Shown piece after piece: positions 42,360 through 49,935 of a DNA stretch of 64,000 nt. A program made the position numbers and the translations under genes. Source of the DNA: Nitratidesulfovibrio sp. (GTDB lineage: Bacteria; Desulfobacterota; Desulfovibrionia; Desulfovibrionales; Desulfovibrionaceae); assembly GCF_040373385.1 (NCBI RefSeq), contig NZ_JBDXXH010000010.1, positions 62,001-126,000 on the forward strand. The letters run 5' to 3'. The notes under the pieces are model-generated. The model did not search any database, was not told the DNA's origin, and saw only the letters and a program-made list of their open reading frames with translations. How positions within the stretch are numbered: position 1 is the first letter of the stretch; each line of letters opens with the position of its first letter.

Positions 42360-43619
42360 ATGCCCAGCATTCGCAAGAGCCTGCTCCAGTTCGTTTTTTC
42401 CGGTGCGTACATGAAGCGGTGGAACGACAAGCTGCGGCCCGTGGAACTGATGGAGGTGGACAAGCAGGCCCACAAGATGATCGTTGCGTGGCTGCTGCTG
42501 CAACTGAACACCCGCAACCTGCCCGCCGAAGAACGACTGCGCCTTGGCGCGGAAGTGGTGGAAGGCGGACTGTTCGACTATTTCTACCGCCTGGTCATCA
42601 CCGACATCAAGCCGCCGGTGTTCTATCGCATAAAAGAGAACGAGGCCCACTACCGCGAGCTCACCGAGTGGGTGGCGGACGAACTGGAACACATCGTGCG
42701 TCCGCTGGACGAGGACTTCTGGCAGCGGCTGCTGACGTACATCCGCCGCCGCGAAAAGAACACCCTGGCCGACCGCATCCTGACCGCCGCACATCTCTAC
42801 GCCAGCGGCTGGGAATTCAACCTCATCAAGCCGCTGAACGGGTTCGACGACGAAATGCCGGAAATCGACGGCTCGTTCCAGACCCGCCTGACCGCCATGG
42901 CAGACCTGGCCGGGGTGCCCGAACTCATCGGCGGCTCCAGCAACGCACTGGGGCGTTTTGCAAATCTTTGCGGTCAGTTGCGCTTTCAGAAGCGTTGGTC
43001 GCAGACCCCCCGCATTCCCGAAACCTCGGTCATCGGGCACATGTTCATCGTGGCCTGCTACGCCTATTTCTTCAGCATCGCCGTGGGCGCGTGCCCCGCG
43101 CGGCGGCTGAACAACTTTTTCTGCGGCCTGTTCCACGACCTGCCTGAAGTGCTGACCCGCGACATCATCTCGCCGGTGAAGCGTTCCGTGAAGCAGCTGC
43201 CCGAACTCATCCGGCAGTACGAAGAGCAGGAAATGCAGGAACGGGTGTTCTCGCTGCTGGACAAGGCGGGCTATGGCGACGTGGCCAGCCGCCTGGGCTA
43301 TTTCCTGGGGCTGGCCACGGGGTCCGAATTCGACGAGACCGTGCGCGAACCTGGCACCGACGGCACCCCGGACATGATCCGCAAGGTGACCTTCGAGGAG
43401 TTGCAGGCCACCTGCAACCTCGACGCGCTGGACCCCAAGGACGGTCGCCTGGTGAAGGCCTGCGATACCCTTGCCGCGTTCATCGAGGCGCACACCTCGG
43501 TCCGCAACGGGGTGACGTCGAGCCACCTGCAGGAAGCCATTGCCCGGCTGCGCGGCGAGTATCGCCGGGTGACGCTGGGGCCGTTGCATGTGGGGGCGCT
43601 TTTTGCCGACTTCGACTAG
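42360..43619 (+). CDS. HD-domain phosphohydrolase-like protein (YfbR/HD_3-like)
   Basis: The 419-aa soluble protein contains an HD domain of the YfbR type around residues 215-275. Visible are [15 protein letters not shown] (metal-binding His), [24 protein letters not shown] (HD plus the ED-like second-shell motif). This fold includes deoxynucleotide 5'-nucleotidases and other phosphohydrolases; the substrate is unknown. The flanking N-terminal 200 residues are helical, with no other domain recognised. GGGAGGA lies 6 nt before the ATG. It has its own promoter. A 144-nt long-stem element begins 3 nt after its stop. Confidence 0.82.
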   Translation: MPSIRKSLLQFVFSGAYMKRWNDKLRPVELMEVDKQAHKMIVAWLLLQLNTRNLPAEERLRLGAEVVEGGLFDYFYRLVITDIKPPVFYRIKENEAHYRELTEWVADELEHIVRPLDEDFWQRLLTYIRRREKNTLADRILTAAHLYASGWEFNLIKPLNGFDDEMPEIDGSFQTRLTAMADLAGVPELIGGSSNALGRFANLCGQLRFQKRWSQTPRIPETSVIGHMFIVACYAYFFSIAVGACPARRLNNFFCGLFHDLPEVLTRDIISPVKRSVKQLPELIRQYEEQEMQERVFSLLDKAGYGDVASRLGYFLGLATGSEFDETVREPGTDGTPDMIRKVTFEELQATCNLDALDPKDGRLVKACDTLAAFIEAHTSVRNGVTSSHLQEAIARLRGEYRRVTLGPLHVGALFADFD

Positions 43620-43621
43620 GA

Positions 43622-43765
43622 CGGTTGCGGCACAGGGGCCCTTTTGAACTCTGCTGTCGTCAAACCGCAGTTTCATTCCGGTCGAGTACCACAAACGTAC
43701 ACTCCCTCCATGAAACTGCGGTTTTCCTCGGCAGAGTCCAAAATTCCCTCCTGTGCCGCAACCGT
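43622..43765 (+). ncRNA. Long-stem structured 3'-UTR element, copy D
   Basis: A perfect 15-bp outer stem, CGGTTGCGGCACAGG (43622-43636) with its complement (43751-43765), is followed by TTTTG/CAAAA, ACTCTGC/GCAGAGT and a perfect 15-bp inner stem (43662-43676 with 43710-43724). The apical loop TTCCGGTCGAGTACCA...CGTACACTCCCTCC is almost identical to copy A. It begins 3 nt after the stop of the HD gene. This is the most regular copy. Confidence 0.82.
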
Positions 43766-44169
43766 CCGGCGCGTGCCGGGGTATATCCCCACCTGCACAG
43801 GCCTCGCCTGTAGCGTTGGCTTGGCCGGTGCGTCCCTTTATGGTCCATCAAACCGTGTTTTTCTTCGGCAGAAGCCAAACTGCGCTCTTGCGCCGATACC
43901 ACCTGCTCGCCCGGTATAGTCCCGGCTTCTCCTGACTTGCGGCATGAAGCCACGCCGGATGGAGTAATGTGACGGTGTTCCCGTCCCGCATCCTTCCGCA
44001 GGGCTTGTGAAAGAGAAGACAAGCGGGGCGAGTTTTGATAACGATGACGCCATGCCCCATCCCGGCCTGATTCCGTCGAGAGGCCGGAGCGGCCCCGGAA
44101 ACTTCGCGAATGCTCCGCTGATGCTCCGGTCGGCCTGATGTCCATGAACACACTGCGAGGAGAGTGCCG
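43766..44169 (+). other. Spacer before CBS gene with a degenerate right half of the long-stem element
   Basis: At about 43829-43892, TCCCTTTATGG...TTCTTCGGCAGAAGCCAAACT...CTCTTGCGCC resembles the right arm of copies C and D. TTGGCTT/AAGCCAA can pair locally. The left arm is not recognisable, so it may be a decayed fifth copy. No gene is seen; the CBS-gene promoter was not identified. Confidence 0.4.
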
Positions 44170-44667
44170 ATGCTGTTGCGAAAGCGTGCCTGGGACATCG
44201 TACGGGAAGAATTCCCCAAGCTGCGCGAGGACGATTCGCTGGCCGAGGCCATGCGCAAGCTGAGCTCCTGCGTGGGGCCCGACGGCGGGGGCGGGGCGGG
44301 TTGCCTGTGCGCCCTGGTGTATGACGAGCGCGACATGCTGCGCGGTGCGCTTTCCGTGTGGGACACCGTGCGCTTCATGGAAGATTCGCTGCTGCGCAGC
44401 GGCTCTCTGCGCGGCATAGAGGAGGACGGCTTCGACCGCATCTACCGCAATGCCTGCAAGGTGGCCGGTTCCACCAAGGTGCGCGACGTCATGGACCGCG
44501 ACATGACCCAGGTGGCCCCCGACGACCCGCTGCTGGTGGTGCTGGAGAGCTTCGTGAAGAAGGGCCGCAGCTATGCCGTGGTCACCGAGGCGGGCAAGGT
44601 GCTGGGCGTCATCATGATCAACGACGTGTTCCGCGAGATCAGCGGCGAAATCATCAGCCGCGCCTAA
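44170..44667 (+). CDS. CBS-domain protein
   Basis: The 165-aa protein has a tandem CBS pair: a degenerate first domain (DSLAEAMRKLSSC, LCALVYDERDMLRGALSVWDTVRF) and a clear second one (VRDVMDRDMTQVAPDDPLLVVLESFVKKGRSYAVVTE in separate blocks). CBS pairs bind adenosine nucleotides and regulate partner enzymes or transporters. No partner gene is fused, and the neighbours (HD and HD-GYP proteins) give only a weak signalling hint. ATG 44170 has GAGGAG 7 nt upstream; a GTG six bases earlier is less well placed. Confidence 0.85.
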   Translation: MLLRKRAWDIVREEFPKLREDDSLAEAMRKLSSCVGPDGGGGAGCLCALVYDERDMLRGALSVWDTVRFMEDSLLRSGSLRGIEEDGFDRIYRNACKVAGSTKVRDVMDRDMTQVAPDDPLLVVLESFVKKGRSYAVVTEAGKVLGVIMINDVFREISGEIISRA

Positions 44668-44752
44668 CGTCCGTGTCGGCGGCGGGCTGCCGGGGCCATC
44701 CCCGCGCGCCCCATGCCCCGACCTTTGCCGATGTGTTCATGCCGACGCAAAA

Positions 44753-44782
44753 GGGCCGCTCCCGGAAGGGGGCGGCCCGTTT
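44753..44782. terminator. Intrinsic terminator between convergent genes
   Basis: GGGCCGCTCCC (44753-44763), loop GGAA, and GGGGGCGGCCC (44768-44778) give an 11-bp stem with one T-G pair, flanked by AAAA and GTTT. It serves the CBS gene and perhaps the opposing HD-GYP gene. Confidence 0.8.
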
Positions 44783-44910
44783 GCGTCGTGTGGGGGGCGT
44801 GAAGAAGGCGGAAAAGGGCGCGTGCCGTGCCGAGTACTGTGTGATCGCCGTCTTTCCCCGGCCTGAGGGCAGCCGGGCCTGGGGTGTCTTTTCCGGGTGG
44901 GGCGTTCCCC

Positions 44911-45945
44911 TTACCCCTTGGCCGGGGGGGCGTCGGCCTTGGGCTTGCCGGTGGTGCCGAAGGCGTTGGTCACCAGCGCGTTGAGCAGCAGCGTGGTATA
45001 GCGCGCGTCGTAGCGCACCTTGTCCGCCGCCAGTTCCTGCACGGCGGGCACCAGTTCCTTGGCCGGGGCGTAGGGGCGCGTGCTGATCATGGCGGAGAAC
45101 GAATCGGCCACGGCACAGATGCGGCCCAGTCGGCTGATCTGCTCGCCCTTGAGTTTCTGCGGGTAGCCGGAACCGTCCAGCCGCTCGTGATGCTCCAGGG
45201 TGCACTGGCGCAATTCGTCGAAGGCCAGCCCCATCTTGTGCATGATCTTGGCCCCCACCAGCGGATGCAGGGGGATCTTGTCCTTTTCGTCGGGTTTCAG
45301 CGGGGTTGTCTTGGACAGGATGAACGCGGGCACCTTGGCCATGCCCAGGTCGTGCAGCAGGAGGGCCAGCGCCGACCGGTCCAGGTCGCGGCGCTTCAGG
45401 TTGTCGCCCATGGAAGTAACCAGCAGCCACAGCCCCACCGAAAGGGTGTTCAGCGAATGCTTGGCCAGCGAATGCTCGCGGTGCAGGCGGCGCATGAACT
45501 GCTTCACCCGGTGCTTGTCCTGCCACAGGTATTCGGTCAGCACCATCACGTCGCGGTACAGCACCTCGAACACCGGCTTCACGGGCTGGTCGATGAATGC
45601 GTTCACCCGCAGGGTCAGGGCCTGCTGGAAGATGTCGGCGACTTCGCCTTCCTTCAGGTTCTTGTCCACCAGTACCAGGTCCAGTTGGTGCACGATGTGC
45701 TGCGAATAGATGGGGTGGTCAGAGCGCGAGACGAACAGGTCGCCCGCCTCGCACATGCGCTGCACCTCTTCCACCTGCTCGTTGGTAAGCCGTGCGCCCT
45801 TGCGGGTGTACGGCTGCAACTGGGCCAGGTCTTCCCGGAAGCGAAACAGGTCTACCGGGGGACGGTATTTGGGAAAGCTCGACAATATCTCCGTACTGAT
45901 CTGGTAGTATTCCTCGGAAATATTGTCGGGGATGGTTGCCTTCAC
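44911..45945 (-). CDS. HD-GYP domain protein (putative c-di-GMP phosphodiesterase)
   Basis: The 344-aa cytosolic protein has an N-terminal region of about 150 residues with no recognised domain, including YTRKGARLTNEQVEEVQRMCEAG. A C-terminal HD-GYP domain follows: HSLNTLSVGLWL, LLLHDLGMAKVPAFIL near 205, HPLVGAKIMHKMGL, and HHERLDGSGYPQKLKGEQI near 258. All the expected HD and GYP residues are present, so cyclic di-GMP hydrolysis is plausible. The N-terminal layout is that of DUF3391-like or other short sensor regions, not identified here. It is a single minus-strand gene upstream of which pyk lies on the same strand. Confidence 0.9.
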   Translation of the reverse strand: MKATIPDNISEEYYQISTEILSSFPKYRPPVDLFRFREDLAQLQPYTRKGARLTNEQVEEVQRMCEAGDLFVSRSDHPIYSQHIVHQLDLVLVDKNLKEGEVADIFQQALTLRVNAFIDQPVKPVFEVLYRDVMVLTEYLWQDKHRVKQFMRRLHREHSLAKHSLNTLSVGLWLLVTSMGDNLKRRDLDRSALALLLHDLGMAKVPAFILSKTTPLKPDEKDKIPLHPLVGAKIMHKMGLAFDELRQCTLEHHERLDGSGYPQKLKGEQISRLGRICAVADSFSAMISTRPYAPAKELVPAVQELAADKVRYDARYTTLLLNALVTNAFGTTGKPKADAPPAKG

Positions 45946-46092
45946 CGTGGGTAGCTCCCTTGTGGTGCTCGCGTGGTCCGCGTGGCAAGCGCGGCTGATG
46001 TCGTGGCGTCCTGCCCGCTCTGCCCGTTCTGCCTGTCATGGGGTTCCGGCCCGTTCGGGCCGTTGCTGCATGGGGTCGGACGCAGTCTGCCG

Positions 46093-47505
46093 TTACTTTC
46101 TGTAGATCTTCACCATGTTGGTGCCGCGCGGCTTGCGGCCCGCCTTGGGCTGCCCGGCGGTAATGACCACGTTGTCGCCCTTTTCGAAGTCGGGTGCGGT
46201 ATCCACGAAGCGTTCGGCCCGTGCCACGTGGCCGGGGATGTCCAGCGGGATGTCCTGCGGCACGATGCCCCACGAGAAGTTCAGGGCGCGCAGGGCGGCC
46301 TGGTCGGGCGTCAGGGCCCAGACCATCTGGCGCGGGCGGCGCGACGAGATGAGCCGGGCGGACGCGCCGGTCATGCTGTGCGAGACGATGCCCTTGGCGC
46401 CGGTCTTCTCCGCCAGCAGGCAGGCCGCGTACGCCAGGAAGTCCGCCGTGCCCTTTTCGTCGGCGGGCTCGGCAAGGCGCTGCGTCTCGAAGTGCAACTC
46501 TTCTGCTTTTGCGGCAATTTCTTTCATGAATTCAACGGTTTCAACGGGAAAGTTGCCCATGGCCGTTTCTTCGGAAAGCATCACGCAGTCGGCCCCGTCC
46601 AGCACGGCGTTGGCCACGTCGGTGGTTTCCGCGCGGGTGGGGGAGGGGCTGTTGACCATGGACAGCAGCATCTGGGTGGCCACGATGACCGGCTTGGCCG
46701 CGCGGTTGCAGGCGCGGATGATGCGCTTCTGCATGGCGGGCAGGGCGGGCAGGGGGCATTCCACTCCCAGGTCGCCGCGGGCCACCATGATCACGTCGGC
46801 CTCGGCCAGGATGTCGTCCAGCCGGTCAACGGCGTTCTGCCGTTCCAGTTTGGCGATGACGGGAATGTGCTTGCGGCCGCTGGCCGCGATGATTTCCTTG
46901 GCGTCGCGGATGTCTTCCGGCGTCTGCACGAAGGACAGGGCCACGGCGTCCACGCCCAGTTCCAGGCCGTCGGCCAGGTCCTTGCGGTCCTTTTCGGTCA
47001 GGGCGGGCAGGCGCACCGACTTGCCGGGCAGGGCCAGGCCCTTGCGCGAGGTGATGATGCCGCTGTTGTCGGCCTCCAGTTCAAAGCATCCTGCCGGGGC
47101 GGTGCCCAGCACGCGGAACTGCAACCCGCCGTCCGACAGCACCAGCCGGTCGCCGGCTTCCAGCCCGTTCAGCACCGGCTGATTGGTGAAGGGAATGAAC
47201 GGCAGCACGGCGTCGGCCGGGGCCTTGGGACCCAGCAGCACGCGGTCGCCCTTGCCCACGGAGATGGCGCCGTCCGGAATTTCGCCGATGCGGATCTTGG
47301 GGCCGGAAAGGTCCTGCAAGATGGTTACCGGGCTGCCGCATTCGGCTTCCAGTTCGCGCAGCAGGCGCACCAGATCCACGAACATGGACGCGTTGCCGTG
47401 GGAAAAGTTGAGTCGAAAGATGCGCACTCCAGCGGCGATGAGGCGCGAAAGCACCTCCCGCGAGCGCGATGCCGGACCTATGGTGGCGATTATCTTCGTT
47501 CTCAT
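46093..47505 (-). CDS. pyk: Pyruvate kinase
   Basis: Pyk converts phosphoenolpyruvate and ADP to pyruvate and ATP. The 470-aa protein has MRTKIIATIGPASRS at the start, RLNFSHG, AKLERQNAVDRLD, VARGDLGVE (metal site), VATQMLLSM and a C-terminal allosteric domain (VSHSMTGASARLISSRRP). The usual MLSGETA block reads MLSEETA here. ATG 47505 matches the family start; the in-frame ATG at 47568 would add 21 residues. The ribosome site is weak (GGGGTGG). It is divergent from mraZ across a 554-nt AT-richer region. Confidence 0.96.
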   Translation of the reverse strand: MRTKIIATIGPASRSREVLSRLIAAGVRIFRLNFSHGNASMFVDLVRLLRELEAECGSPVTILQDLSGPKIRIGEIPDGAISVGKGDRVLLGPKAPADAVLPFIPFTNQPVLNGLEAGDRLVLSDGGLQFRVLGTAPAGCFELEADNSGIITSRKGLALPGKSVRLPALTEKDRKDLADGLELGVDAVALSFVQTPEDIRDAKEIIAASGRKHIPVIAKLERQNAVDRLDDILAEADVIMVARGDLGVECPLPALPAMQKRIIRACNRAAKPVIVATQMLLSMVNSPSPTRAETTDVANAVLDGADCVMLSEETAMGNFPVETVEFMKEIAAKAEELHFETQRLAEPADEKGTADFLAYAACLLAEKTGAKGIVSHSMTGASARLISSRRPRQMVWALTPDQAALRALNFSWGIVPQDIPLDIPGHVARAERFVDTAPDFEKGDNVVITAGQPKAGRKPRGTNMVKIYRK

Positions 47506-48059
47506 GATCCACCCCTGTGCAATAAGTTGTATCTTGTCAAGCCGTTTGTGCGTCGCGGAGGGTTTCACCGACCATGCGGCGGTGCGTGGCGGATACCCCC
47601 GTATATCGTGTCGGCACCCATCATGTCCCCATGCGTTTCATAAAAATATCAGCGCAGGTCGCACCTGCTGCCGCAGGGGCAGGCGCATGCCGCCCGGGGG
47701 GCGAAATGCCGTGCGGCAGCGCACGCCGGGCCCGTGCAGCAGGTGCCGGGCATGTCTTTCTGTGTGGCGCTTTGCTTGGTCGTATTTTGGTGAAATTAAA
47801 TGGTATTTTTTCTTGTCTCCGCGCTGGCGGAGGTCCGTTAGAAATTTTCTAGACTCCGCCGGATGCCACGGCTTGACAGTGTCAAACATATCATAGAGAA
47901 AGTGGGAAATTGTGGTAAAAGGTGGTAGAGTCTCCCTGAAAAGCCCCTTCCTTCCGATGGAAAGCGCCCCGCGTGGCACGTGGGGGAAACGGCGGAAGCA
48001 GGGTCCGTTTTTTCGACCCCTCGCGCAATAGCGCGGGATGACAGGCAAGTGGTGTTTCC
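47506..48059. other. Divergent pyk-mraZ regulatory region
   Basis: This 554-nt stretch has no gene. It is AT-rich from about 47765 to 47940. It contains TTGACAGTGTCAA (47872-47884), which doubles as a -35 box for mraZ and a 13-bp palindrome, and on the minus strand a TTGACA about 30 nt upstream of pyk without a good partner -10. GTGG repeats at 47902-47931 are listed separately. Confidence 0.55.
47902..47931 (+). promoter_or_regulatory. Putative MraZ-binding repeats
   Basis: Three direct repeats, GTGGGAAATT, GTGGTAAAAG and GTGGTAGAGT, follow each other with an exact 10-bp period (47902, 47912, 47922). MraZ binds arrays of TGGGN-type boxes spaced by 5 nt upstream of its own gene in other bacteria. 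Only the first box is exact. The array lies just downstream of a possible -10 region, fitting autorepression of the dcw cluster. Confidence 0.65.
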
Positions 48060-48509
48060 ATGTTGTTCAGAGGCCGTTCCCACCGCAGTCTCGACCCCAA
48101 GGGCCGACTGATGCTGCCGCCGGATTTCCGCGACATCCTCGTGTCGCGTGCCGACGGTGGCAAGCTGGTGCTGACCAGCTTCGACGACTGCGTCATGGGC
48201 TACCCCCTGCCCGACTGGGAAGACTTCGAGCGCAAGTTCTCGAACCTGAAGAACCCTTCGCGCAAGATGCGCGACTTCCGCCGCCTGGTCATCGGCAGTG
48301 CCGAACTCATGGACCTGGACGGGCAGGGGCGGGTGCGCATCTCGCGTTCGCACATGGACTACGCGGGCATCACCAAGGACGTGGTGTTGCTGGGCCAGGG
48401 CAGTCGCTTCGAAATCTGGGACCAGGGCCGCTTCGACGGCATCGTGGCGCAGGACTTCGACGACGTGGCCGCAGAGCTTGCCGACAGTGGCATCGAACTT
48501 TCCCTTTAG
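48060..48509 (+). CDS. mraZ: Transcriptional regulator MraZ
   Basis: MraZ is a ring-forming AbrB-fold DNA-binding protein that represses the division and cell-wall cluster. The 149-aa protein has two SpoVT-AbrB-like halves: [23 protein letters not shown] (residues 3-25, two blocks) and [21 protein letters not shown] near residue 82. Length is typical. The ribosome site is weak. It opens a rightward cluster that runs to ftsZ at the window edge, and a repeat array suited to its own binding lies 130 nt upstream. Confidence 0.95.
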   Translation: MLFRGRSHRSLDPKGRLMLPPDFRDILVSRADGGKLVLTSFDDCVMGYPLPDWEDFERKFSNLKNPSRKMRDFRRLVIGSAELMDLDGQGRVRISRSHMDYAGITKDVVLLGQGSRFEIWDQGRFDGIVAQDFDDVAAELADSGIELSL

Positions 48510-48551
48510 GCCCGGCAGGGCACAGCCCCTCAAAAACCACAGGACATCGTC

Positions 48552-49637
48552 ATGACCGGCGCACCCGACTCCACCACACCGCAGGCCGCCTCCGTTTCCA
48601 CGGAAGGGGCTCGCGCCGCCACGCTGCATGTGCCCGTGCTGCTGGACGAGGTGCTGGAAGCGCTGGCGCCCCGCCCCGGCGGTCGGTACCTGGACGGTAC
48701 CGTGGGCCTTGGAGGCCATTCCGCCGCCATCATGGACCGCATCGGCCCGGACGGCGAACTGTGCTGCCTCGACCGCGACACCACGGCGCTTGAGCTGGCC
48801 CGCCAGCGCCTGGCCCCGTGGGGTGGCCGCGTGCATTTCTTCCACACCCGCTACGCGGATTTCGAGGCCGCGCTGGATCAGCTGGGCTGGGACAAGGTGG
48901 ATGGCGCGCTCATCGACATCGGCGTGTCGTCCATGCAGATCGACACCGCCGACCGCGGCTTCAGCTTTAACGCCGACGGCCCGCTGGACATGCGCATGGA
49001 CCGGGACGGCGACGAGGCCCCGGCATCGAAGCTGGTGAATCGGGCCACGGCGGACGTGCTCAAGGACATCATCCGTCGCTACGGCGAAGACCCCATGGCC
49101 GGGCGCATCGCCCGGGCCATCGTGGATGCCCGTGCAACGGGGCCCATCGAGACCACGGCCCAGCTCGCGGCCATCGTGGACCGGGCCTACCCGGCCAAAT
49201 GGCGCGCCACCTCGCGCAACCACCCGGCCACCCGCACCTTTCAGGCGTTGCGCATGGCCGTCAACGACGAACTGGGGCAGCTGGAAGGCTTTCTCGACCG
49301 CATTCTGGACCGGCTGAACCCCGGCGGGCGGCTGGCGGTGATCACCTTCCATTCGCTGGAAGACCGCATCGTCAAGCACCGCCTGCGCGACGAATCGCAG
49401 GCCTGCGTGTGCCCGCGCGGCGCGGCCCGCTGCGAATGCGGCCACACGGCCCGCGTGGACGTGCTGACCAGAAAGCCGGTCACCGCCACCGAAGCGGAAC
49501 TGGCCCGCAACTCCCGCGCGACCAGCGCCAAGCTGCGCGCGGCCCAGCGACTGGCGGAAGGCCAGGCCCCGCGCCCCCGGCGGCGCAACAAGTACGCCCC
49601 CGAAGACCGCGATGAAGAGGAAGGGGGCGCGTCATGA
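48552..49637 (+). CDS. rsmH: 16S rRNA (cytosine-1402-N4)-methyltransferase
   Basis: RsmH (MraW) methylates C1402 of 16S rRNA with S-adenosylmethionine. The 361-aa protein has HVPVLLDEVLEAL, the SAM motif DGTVGLGGHSAAIM, LIDIGVSSMQID, GFSFNADGPLDMRMD, and the late FHSLEDRIVKHRLR block. The C-terminal 30 residues are Arg/Pro-rich. The N-terminal 24 residues before HVPVLL are extra. The stop overlaps the ftsL start as ATGA (49634-49637). Confidence 0.97.
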   Translation: MTGAPDSTTPQAASVSTEGARAATLHVPVLLDEVLEALAPRPGGRYLDGTVGLGGHSAAIMDRIGPDGELCCLDRDTTALELARQRLAPWGGRVHFFHTRYADFEAALDQLGWDKVDGALIDIGVSSMQIDTADRGFSFNADGPLDMRMDRDGDEAPASKLVNRATADVLKDIIRRYGEDPMAGRIARAIVDARATGPIETTAQLAAIVDRAYPAKWRATSRNHPATRTFQALRMAVNDELGQLEGFLDRILDRLNPGGRLAVITFHSLEDRIVKHRLRDESQACVCPRGAARCECGHTARVDVLTRKPVTATEAELARNSRATSAKLRAAQRLAEGQAPRPRRRNKYAPEDRDEEEGGAS

Positions 49638-49921
49638 GCCAGGGCGTGGGAAGCTGGGTACTGGCCATGATCCTGTCGGTGCTGACCAGCCTGGTGCTGG
49701 GTCTGTCGCTGGTGTGGCTGAACATCGAACGCATGGACATGGCCTACACCTTGCGCAAGTTGCAGGGCGAACTGGACGGAAGGGCGGCCCTGACCGCCAA
49801 GCTGGAAGTGGAGCGGGACCGGCTGATGTCTCCGTATGAATTGGGAAGGAAGGCGGAGGCCATGGGCATGCGGGGGGCACGCCCCGGCCAGATCCGCCGC
49901 ATCGAGGAGGCGGGGCGCTAG
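49634..49921 (+). CDS. ftsL: Cell division protein FtsL-like
   Basis: The 95-aa bitopic protein sits at the ftsL position between rsmH and the penicillin-binding protein. A single transmembrane helix (about residues 8-29, WVLAMILSVLTSLVLGLSLVWL in part) is followed by a coiled-coil region (TLRKLQGELDGRAALTAKLEVERDRL) and a short tail. FtsL links FtsB/FtsQ to FtsWI at the septum. FtsL proteins diverge strongly in sequence, so the call rests on topology, size and context. The start overlaps rsmH by 4 nt. Confidence 0.82.
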   Translation: MSQGVGSWVLAMILSVLTSLVLGLSLVWLNIERMDMAYTLRKLQGELDGRAALTAKLEVERDRLMSPYELGRKAEAMGMRGARPGQIRRIEEAGR

Positions 49922-49935
49922 CGCCCCGGAACGTC

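Noticed and set aside
47872..47884. TTGACAGTGTCAA as an HcpR operator
   Set aside because: The half-sites are separated by 3 nt instead of the 4 nt of the HcpR consensus, and the site lies at the mraZ promoter, which has no tie to nitrosative stress.
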